Below are positions 1 to 5,000 of a DNA stretch of 5,000 bases, piece after piece. A program made the translations under genes and the position numbers. The notes below the pieces were generated by a model. It was not told where the DNA came from. It searched no databases and saw only the letters and a list, made by a program, of their open reading frames with translations. Within the stretch, counting starts at the first letter, position 1; each line of letters opens with the position of its first letter. The stretch is taken from positions 1-5,000 of the forward strand of contig NZ_JASNGB010000003.1 of assembly GCF_030271215.1 (NCBI RefSeq), read 5' to 3'. This DNA is from Deinococcus rhizophilus (GTDB taxonomy: Bacteria; Deinococcota; Deinococci; Deinococcales; Deinococcaceae).

Positions 1-1
1 G

Positions 2-950
<949 letters not shown>

Positions 951-955
<5 letters not shown>

Positions 956-978
956 AGGCTGACCGCTGACGGCTCCCG
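951..978. repeat. 7-base tandem repeat across the coaBC stop codon
   Basis: Three consecutive units of GCTGANN start at 951, 958 and 965, and a decayed fourth (GCT) starts at 972. The first unit includes the TGA stop of coaBC (953-955). The period is exactly 7, so the repeat is out of frame with codons and has probably grown in the intergenic space. No function can be assigned. Confidence 0.6.
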
Positions 979-979
979 T

Positions 980-1008
980 TTGCCTTATTCACCCCGGCTG
1001 CATAGCAT
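980..1008 (+). promoter_or_regulatory. Leaderless promoter of argR
   Basis: A -35-like TTGCCT (980-985) and a -10-like TAGCAT (1003-1008) are separated by exactly 17 bases. Only 5 bases separate the -10 box from the GTG start at 1014, so transcription should begin at or next to the start codon. No Shine-Dalgarno sequence precedes the GTG. This matches the leaderless promoter layout described for Deinococcus. The ATG at 1007 lies inside the -10 box and is out of frame with argR. Confidence 0.65.
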
Positions 1009-1013
1009 GGCTT

Positions 1014-1475
1014 GTGCTCAGCAAGGATCAGCGCCAGAAGCGCATTCAGGACATCGTCGCCCGCGAGAGTGTCTCCACCCAGGCCGAACTTGTTGAGCGT
1101 CTGCGCTCGGAGGGCATCGCGGTGACCCAGGCGACCGTCAGCCGCGACATCAACGAGCTGCGGCTGGTGCGTGTGCCCGTCGGCAAGGGCCGCCACCGCT
1201 ACGCCCTCGCGCAGATGGCGGGGCATCAGGGGGTGGAAGAGGAACTCGGGCGCCTCTTTCAGAATTTCGTCAAGGACGTGGACCGGGGCGAGAACATCCT
1301 GGTGATTCGCACCGCCGACGGCCACGCGACCGGGGTGGCCCTGCTGCTCGACCGCCTGCGCCGCGACGACATCGTGGGCACCATCGCGGGCGAGGACACC
1401 ATCTTCCTCGTCGCCCGCACCACCGCCGAGGGCGAGGAGTTGATGGAGGAACTGCACTCGCTGATGCTGGGGTGA
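1014..1475 (+). CDS. argR: Arginine repressor ArgR
   Basis: Arginine-responsive DNA-binding regulator of the ArgR/AhrC family. Members form hexamers that bind ARG boxes near arginine synthesis and breakdown genes. The protein is 153 residues, a normal length. Residues 1-70 form the winged helix-turn-helix domain, with the family signature TQATVSRDI at 38-46 followed by NEL. Residues 75-153 form the oligomerisation and arginine-binding domain, with [20 protein letters not shown] (94-113) and [10 protein letters not shown] (122-131). The pocket motif is usually GDDT; here the first Asp is Glu127. The start is GTG: it gives a natural N-terminus ([14 protein letters not shown]) and sits 5 bases after a -10 box. 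The gene lies downstream of coaBC and converges with the histidine kinase gene. No arginine biosynthesis gene is visible in the window, so its targets must lie elsewhere. Confidence 0.95.
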   Translation: MLSKDQRQKRIQDIVARESVSTQAELVERLRSEGIAVTQATVSRDINELRLVRVPVGKGRHRYALAQMAGHQGVEEELGRLFQNFVKDVDRGENILVIRTADGHATGVALLLDRLRRDDIVGTIAGEDTIFLVARTTAEGEELMEELHSLMLG

Positions 1476-1496
1476 GGGGAGGGTAGGGGGGAAAAG

Positions 1497-1532
1497 GTGG
1501 AGTGCGGACAGGGCTTGCCTCCCACGCTCCAC
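1497..1532 (-). terminator. Probable terminator after the histidine kinase gene
   Basis: On the minus strand, GTGGAGCGTG (1532-1523) can pair with CACTCCAC (1504-1497), giving an 8-bp stem with a 2-base bulge and an 18-base loop. It is followed by CTTTTCC (1496-1490). It lies 17 bases past the kinase stop codon. The T-run is short, and on the plus strand there is no T-run directly after the stem, so it fits the minus strand better than argR. Confidence 0.4.
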
Positions 1533-1537
1533 GCTCC
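1524..1537. repeat. Two tandem copies of ACGCTCC
   Basis: ACGCTCC occurs twice back to back (1524-1530 and 1531-1537) in the space between the convergent argR and kinase genes. Either copy could supply the 5' arm of the minus-strand hairpin described there. The unit length, 7, is the same as in the GCTGANN repeat on the other side of argR. Confidence 0.45.
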
Positions 1538-1548
1538 CCATTCCGTTT

Positions 1549-3111
1549 CTACGGCACGTCTCCGTCCTCCAGCGTGGGCACGTCCCCCACCGGCAGTTGC
1601 ACGTGGGCGACCGTCCCCCGCCCGACCTCGCTTTCCAGCCAGATGCGCCCGCTGTGGGCGTCCACGATGCCCCTGGCGATGCTGAGGCCCAGCCCGGCGC
1701 CGCCCTGATCGCGGCTGCGGCTGTCCTCGACCCGGTAGAAACGGTCGAACAGGCGCTCCAGATGCTCGGGCGGGATGCCGGGGCCGTCGTCGCCCACGCT
1801 CAGGCGCACCTCTCGGCCCTCCTCCTGCGGGGTGCTGGTCAGGGTGACGGTGGTCGCTCCCGCCTTGAGCGCGTTGCCCACGAGGTTGATCAGCACCTGC
1901 TTGAGGCGGTCGGGGTCGCCCTCGAAGGGCACTTCCTCGCCCGCGACGCGCAGCTCGGTGCCCTGCGCCTGCCCGAGGGGAGCGAGTTCGCGGGCCACCT
2001 CGCCCAGAAAGAGGGTCGAGAGGATCGGCTGGCGGGTCAGGGTCAGTGCCCCGCTGTCCGAGCGGGCAAGTTCCAGCAGGCTGGCGATCAGCGCGGTCAG
2101 GCGCTCGGACTCCGACCGGATGATGTTGAGGCTCTCGCGCTGCTGCCCGGTCGGATTGGTGCGCCGCAGCAGGTAGCCCGCGTGCCCGCTGATCGCGGTG
2201 ACGGGGGTGCGCAGTTCGTGGCTGGCATCCGAGGTAAAGCGGCGCTGCGCCTCGAAACTGGCCTGCAGGCGGCCCAGCATGGCGTTGAGCGCCTGGGCCA
2301 GCGCCTGCACCTCGTCCCCGGTCGCGGGCACCGGCACCCGCTCGTCCAGGGTCTGCCCGCCGATCCCCTCGGCCGCCTGCCGCACCTGCCGCAGGGGCCG
2401 CAGCGCCCGGCCCGCCAGCACGTAGGCCCCTGCCGCCGCTGCGAGCAGCCCCAGCAGGCTCAGCGCGAGCACCCCCCGCTGCAGCTGCGCGAGGGTCCGC
2501 AGCGCCGGGTCCAGCGGCTGCCCGACGTAGGCGATGGCGAGGTTGGGCGGCGCTCCGGGGTCGAGTTGCAGCGGCCCCAGCACCACCAGAAAGCGGTGCA
2601 GGCGGCTGATGTCGGTGTAGGGATCGCGCACCTCCCGCTCCACCAGAACGCGCCCGTCCGGCGACCCGATCAGGCGGGTGAGTTCCTCGTCGGAAAGCTG
2701 CACCGGGCGCTCCCGGCTCATGCGGATGGTCTGCCGCCGACTGTTCGCCTGACGCCGCACGAACTCCAGCACCTGCCGCCGCGCCTGCGGGTCCCGCGCT
2801 TCCTGAAAATCCTGCATCAGCGAGGTCAGGTCATAAAACGGCAGTTCCTCGACCTGAATGGCGTCGTCGGGAAAGAGGTAGACCGCCCGTGGCAGGATCC
2901 CGGCCGCGTCCCGCTCCTGCGAGTTGAGGGGGTCTTTGAGGTTGAGGCCCGGCACCACGTCCTGCAGCAGCAGGTAGGAGTTGCCCAGTTCGCGTTCCAG
3001 GTTGCCCAGCAGGCTGCCCCGGATGGTGAAAAAGACCGCCGCCGACACCGACACCAGCACCAGCGCGACCAGCCCGCTGTAGAACAGCGTCAGCCGCCAG
3101 CGCAGGCTCAT
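1549..3111 (-). CDS. Membrane sensor histidine kinase
   Basis: Sensor half of a two-component system: it autophosphorylates on histidine and passes the phosphate to its partner regulator. It has 520 residues. A first membrane helix spans about residues 8-30 and a second about 213-234, enclosing roughly 180 residues of extracytoplasmic sensor region that resembles no domain I recognise. A HAMP linker (about 235-287) leads to the dimerisation helix with phosphoacceptor His298 in SHELRTP. The ATPase domain carries the N box (Asn409, Asn413), the G1 box DDGPGIP (441-447), the F box LFDRFYR (454-460) and the G2 box GGAGLGLSI (470-478), so it looks catalytically complete. After Asn413 the usual aromatic/His-Thr segment is replaced by KAGATT, a mild oddity. 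The ATG at 3111 was chosen because the first helix follows directly. No convincing Shine-Dalgarno is seen, only a GGGGG run about 6 bases upstream. The partner regulator gene ends 112 bases upstream in the same direction. The signal sensed is unknown. Confidence 0.94.
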   Translation of the reverse strand: MSLRWRLTLFYSGLVALVLVSVSAAVFFTIRGSLLGNLERELGNSYLLLQDVVPGLNLKDPLNSQERDAAGILPRAVYLFPDDAIQVEELPFYDLTSLMQDFQEARDPQARRQVLEFVRRQANSRRQTIRMSRERPVQLSDEELTRLIGSPDGRVLVEREVRDPYTDISRLHRFLVVLGPLQLDPGAPPNLAIAYVGQPLDPALRTLAQLQRGVLALSLLGLLAAAAGAYVLAGRALRPLRQVRQAAEGIGGQTLDERVPVPATGDEVQALAQALNAMLGRLQASFEAQRRFTSDASHELRTPVTAISGHAGYLLRRTNPTGQQRESLNIIRSESERLTALIASLLELARSDSGALTLTRQPILSTLFLGEVARELAPLGQAQGTELRVAGEEVPFEGDPDRLKQVLINLVGNALKAGATTVTLTSTPQEEGREVRLSVGDDGPGIPPEHLERLFDRFYRVEDSRSRDQGGAGLGLSIARGIVDAHSGRIWLESEVGRGTVAHVQLPVGDVPTLEDGDVP

Positions 3112-3120
3112 GGGCAGCCC

Positions 3121-3132
3121 CCGTCTGGACGG
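3121..3132. repeat. Short inverted repeat just before the kinase start codon
   Basis: CCGTC-TG-GACGG has 5-bp arms around a 2-base centre and sits 10-21 bases upstream of the kinase ATG, where a ribosome binding site would normally lie. The loop is too tight for a good RNA hairpin. It could be a protein site or chance. Confidence 0.25.
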
Positions 3133-3164
3133 TCGCAGCGGCCCAGGGACGGAGGCACAGGAAG

Positions 3165-3198
3165 GCCGGGCGCGTCAGGAAAGCCTGTCACGCCCGGC
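3165..3198 (-). terminator. Strong hairpin between regulator and kinase genes (attenuator or stability element)
   Basis: On the minus strand, GCCGGGCGTGACAGG (3198-3184) and CCTGACGCGCCCGGC (3179-3165) pair over 15 positions with one G-U pair and one A-A mismatch, closed by a 4-base CTTT loop. The hairpin lies 25 bases past the regulator's stop and 53 bases before the kinase start. The 3' flank is CTTCCTG rather than a T-run, so it is not a classical terminator. It could reduce read-through into the kinase gene or protect the 3' end of a regulator-only mRNA. Confidence 0.6.
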
Positions 3199-3223
3199 AG
3201 TGTACCCTCCCGCTCCGGGTCGC

Positions 3224-3901
3224 CTACTCCTCGCGCAGCACGTACCCCACCCCGCGCACGGTGTGGATCAGCCGCCGCTCGCCGCCCTCCTCGAGCTTGC
3301 GGCGCAGGTACCCGATATACACGTCGACCACGTTGCTGCCCCCGGTGTACTCGGGCCAGACCTTCTCCTCGATCTCGAAACGCGAGAAGACCTTGCCGGG
3401 ATTGCGGGCCAGCAGCTCCAGGAGCTCGAACTCCTTGGCCGAGAGTTCCACCCGCCGCCCGCCCCGGAAGATCTCGCGCCCATCGAGGTTCATCACCAGG
3501 TCCGCGACCCGCACCTCGCCCGTGACGGCGGGATTGACCCGGCGCAGGTGGGCGCGGACGCGGGCGAGCAATTCCTCGATGGAAAAGGGCTTGATCAGGT
3601 AGTCGTCGGCGCCCGAGTCGAGGCCCTCGACCTTGTCCTGAATGCCGTCCTTGGCCGTCAGGATGATGATCGGGGTGTTGCTGGTCTTGCGGATGCGCCG
3701 GGCCACTTCCAGGCCGTCCAGCACGGGCAGCATCAGGTCCAGGATCACGAGGTCGGGGTTGACCTCACGAAATTTGCTCAGGCCGGTCACGCCGTCAAAG
3801 GCCACCTCGGTGGCGTACCCCTCGGCGGCCAGCTCCAGTTCGATGAAGCGGGCGATGTCTTTTTCGTCCTCGATGACGAGGACCAGGGGCTTGCGTTCCA
3901 T
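3224..3901 (-). CDS. OmpR/PhoB-family response regulator
   Basis: Cytoplasmic transcription regulator, the output half of the two-component pair with the kinase downstream. It has 225 residues, normal for the family. The receiver domain (about 5-118) has the acidic pair Glu11-Asp12, phosphoacceptor Asp55 in LVILDLMLP, Thr82 and Lys104 in KPF. A short linker leads to the winged-helix DNA-binding domain (about 127-223), with [20 protein letters not shown] (153-172), the recognition helix region [15 protein letters not shown] (189-203) and the terminal wing [10 protein letters not shown]. All key residues are intact. The ATG at 3901 is supported by a -10-like box 6 bases upstream, which implies a leaderless mRNA. 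A palindromic site overlaps that promoter. DrRRA of D. radiodurans, a regulator needed for radiation resistance, belongs to the same family, but whether this is its orthologue cannot be settled by reading alone. Confidence 0.95.
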
Positions 3902-3907
3902 GCGGCC

Positions 3908-3913
3908 AGTCTA
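3908..3913 (-). promoter_or_regulatory. -10 box of a probable leaderless promoter for the response regulator
   Basis: TAGACT on the minus strand fits TAnnnT and ends 6 bases before the ATG, the spacing expected if transcription starts at the start codon. No good -35 hexamer is present: at 17-base spacing the sequence is CGCCTT. A palindromic site occupies that zone instead, which suggests activator- or repressor-dependent expression. Confidence 0.5.
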
Positions 3914-3932
3914 AGAACCGTTCTCATGAGAA
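3914..3932. promoter_or_regulatory. Operator-like overlapping palindromes before the response regulator gene
   Basis: A perfect 12-base palindrome, TTCTCATGAGAA (3921-3932), overlaps a second one, AGAAC-C-GTTCT (3914-3924). Together they give three alternating half-sites AGAA / TTCT / AGAA starting at 3914, 3921 and 3929. The cluster abuts the -10 box and covers the spacer up to the edge of the -35 zone. Its symmetry suits a dimeric regulator. OmpR-family proteins usually bind direct repeats, so autoregulation by the downstream gene is only one option. Confidence 0.45.
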
Positions 3933-3946
3933 GGCGTCCCGGCCGC

Positions 3947-4543
3947 TTAACCGGCTTTCATGGGGGAAACGCCGGGCGCGGCCGGGGCGATGACCCGGTA
4001 CGCCCGGCTCTCTGGTCCGAAGCCCTGCAGCGGCGGCAGCACGCGCGGGGCCAGGGCCACGGCCGACCCTACTCCCTGCGCCGCCGCCCCGCACAGGAGC
4101 GTCTCGCCGGGGTCGGCGGCGTCGCACAGGCGCCGGGCATAGTTGACGGGCAGCCCGTAGGCGCTCGGCTGGCCGCCCACCATGCCGGTGATCACCTCGC
4201 CCGACGCCAGCCCCGCCCGCACCTGCAAGGTCAGACCCAGGGACTGGGCCAGTCCCAGTCCGGCGGCGCGGTCGTGCGTTTCCACCGCCGAGCGCAGGGC
4301 CTGCCCGGCCGCCCCGGCAGGCCAGAGGGCCAGTACGGCGTCGCCCTGGTGCTGAAGCACCTGCCCGCCGTGAACCTCGAAGCTCAGGATCAGCACCTGC
4401 ACGAATTCGGCCATCAGCGCGGCGTAACTGCCCAGCGGCAGCGCGTGCGCGATGCGGGTGCTGCCCACCAGATCGGCCATCACCAGGCACGCGGCCTCGG
4501 GCAGGGGAGGCTCGGCGGGAAGCGGCAGGAGCAGGTGGGACAT
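3947..4543 (-). CDS. Stand-alone class III adenylate/guanylate cyclase domain protein
   Basis: Predicted soluble protein of 198 residues that is almost entirely one class III nucleotidyl cyclase domain (about 16-187), the fold that makes cAMP or cGMP as a dimer. No membrane, receiver, HAMP or other sensor domain is present. The first metal-binding Asp is Asp24 in MADLVGST, and the second is Asp68 in [10 protein letters not shown]. The transition-state pair Asn134 and Arg138 is kept in PVNYARRL, followed by PGETLLC. Two things are atypical. The position of the base-selecting Lys holds Gln64. The segment between GMVGG (120-124) and the VN motif is about four residues shorter than usual and lacks the DYT that carries the second selecting residue. 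Catalysis is therefore plausible but the product is uncertain. The ATG at 4543 leaves room for the first strand (AACLVMAD). The gene ends 45 bases before the response regulator's start on the same strand, so the two may be co-transcribed. Confidence 0.85.
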   Translation of the reverse strand: MSHLLLPLPAEPPLPEAACLVMADLVGSTRIAHALPLGSYAALMAEFVQVLILSFEVHGGQVLQHQGDAVLALWPAGAAGQALRSAVETHDRAAGLGLAQSLGLTLQVRAGLASGEVITGMVGGQPSAYGLPVNYARRLCDAADPGETLLCGAAAQGVGSAVALAPRVLPPLQGFGPESRAYRVIAPAAPGVSPMKAG

Positions 4544-4552
4544 GGGTCCATC

Positions 4553-4558
4553 ACACTA
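4553..4558 (-). promoter_or_regulatory. Possible -10 box for the cyclase gene
   Basis: TAGTGT on the minus strand fits TAnnnT and ends 9 bases before the cyclase ATG. No Shine-Dalgarno is seen in between. A convincing -35 is missing: the nearest TT-rich candidate, TTACGC, is 19 bases upstream. This suggests a very short or absent leader, but with less support than the argR and regulator promoters. Confidence 0.3.
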
Positions 4559-4630
4559 TGGCGGAGCACCTGCCCTTGCGTAAAGTCCCATCTGCCCCAC
4601 ACCTGGCGCTCACCTCTTCATGAGTCGGGG

Positions 4631-5000
4631 TCAGGAGCTGGGGGGGAGGAAGCCGTGAAGGGGAGGCAGGGTCCGGAAGGTGGCCCAGTCGCCCGGCTGT
4701 GCGGGGGGGAGGGTGCCGAAGCCTCCCAGCACCAGCAGCACCCGCGCCTGCACCACCCAGACGCGGCGGCCCACGCTCAGGATGGGTCCCCGTCCGGTCA
4801 CCGCCGAGACGCCCACGACCTCGAGGTGTTCTTCCGCCGCTTCCCCGGCATCCAGATCCAGGAGGCGCGTGCCTGCCGGGTCCAGCAGGCCGTGAATCAC
4901 GAACCGGGCCGGGCCGGGCCGCGCCGCGTAGGGGCCGCTGCGGTCGAAGAGGTACAGCACCCGCCCTCCCGCCGCGAACTCCAGCAGCGGGCTGCCCTCG
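4631..5000 (-). CDS. Protein of unknown function, C-terminal part
   Basis: The frame is open from the right edge to a TGA at 4631-4633, giving 122 visible C-terminal residues; the start lies outside the window. The GTG at 4958-4960 is in frame, but reading continues upstream of it ([13 protein letters not shown]), so it is probably internal. The visible part alternates short hydrophobic strands ([35 protein letters not shown]) with Gly/Pro turns. This suggests a small beta-rich domain, then a Pro-rich tail ([13 protein letters not shown]). I recognise no family motif, no signal peptide in the visible part and no clear membrane helix. It lies 87 bases upstream of the cyclase gene in the same direction, with a possible promoter between them, so co-transcription is uncertain. 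It is judged coding because it fills the space left by neighbours, and the protein reads naturally in this frame. Confidence 0.6.
   Translation of the reverse strand, partial: EGSPLLEFAAGGRVLYLFDRSGPYAARPGPARFVIHGLLDPAGTRLLDLDAGEAAEEHLEVVGVSAVTGRGPILSVGRRVWVVQARVLLVLGGFGTLPPAQPGDWATFRTLPPLHGFLPPSS

Noticed and set aside
1007..1009. ATG upstream of the argR GTG as an alternative start
   Set aside because: It is out of frame with argR and lies within the proposed -10 box.
1490..1544. Longer imperfect stem between GGAAAAGG... and ...CCCCATTCC as a two-way terminator
   Set aside because: It needs several mismatches and bulges and has no T-run on the + strand. The shorter GTGGAG/CTCCAC stem serving the - strand explains the region better.
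1597..3525. A 642-codon open frame on the + strand, longer than the kinase gene opposite it
   Set aside because: It is antisense to the kinase and runs into the regulator gene. Its product is rich in Gln, Arg, Pro and Ala with no domain, as expected from the complement of high-GC codons. The minus-strand frames carry complete, textbook motifs.
4240..4256. Odd palindrome GGGACTGG-G-CCAGTCCC inside the cyclase gene
   Set aside because: Arms of 8 bases with short spacers are expected about once in 5 kb, and it encodes a normal Leu/Gly/Ala/Gln stretch of the protein.
3924..4490. A 188-codon - strand frame overlapping the cyclase gene
   Set aside because: Low-complexity Gly/Arg/Ala product in the wrong frame; the cyclase motifs are in the other frame.

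Overview
The window is about 70% G+C and gene-dense. It looks like chromosomal DNA of a Deinococcus or close relative. This is inferred from the GC content, the protein style, and two promoters whose TAnnnT -10 boxes lie only 5-6 bases from a start codon. That layout is typical of the leaderless mRNAs common in Deinococcus. No database search was possible, so the genus is an inference. I see no mobile element, CRISPR array, rRNA or tRNA. No gene-free stretch exceeds about 115 bases.

Left part, + strand: the 3' end of coaBC (coenzyme A biosynthesis) runs in from the left edge and stops at 955. The arginine repressor gene argR (1014-1475, GTG start) follows, with what looks like its own leaderless promoter (TTGCCT, 17 bases, TAGCAT, 5 bases, GTG). 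A 7-base tandem repeat spans the coaBC stop codon. ArgR and the two-component genes converge on 1476-1548, which holds a hairpin suited to ending the minus-strand transcript.

Centre and right, - strand, read right to left: a partial unrecognised gene entering from the right edge (5000-4631), a stand-alone class III nucleotidyl cyclase domain protein (4543-3947), an OmpR/PhoB-type response regulator (3901-3224) and a membrane histidine kinase (3111-1549). The regulator and kinase are clearly a two-component pair. A very stable 15-bp-arm hairpin lies between them, and a palindromic operator-like site overlaps the regulator's promoter. The cyclase ends 45 bases before the regulator's start codon, so it may share transcription or signalling with the pair.

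The genes are mostly well-known families. The points worth a second look are active-site and ligand-pocket substitutions in CoaBC, ArgR and the cyclase, the leaderless promoters, the regulator-kinase intercistronic hairpin, and the palindromic site before the regulator. I did not find evidence of a wholly new system.
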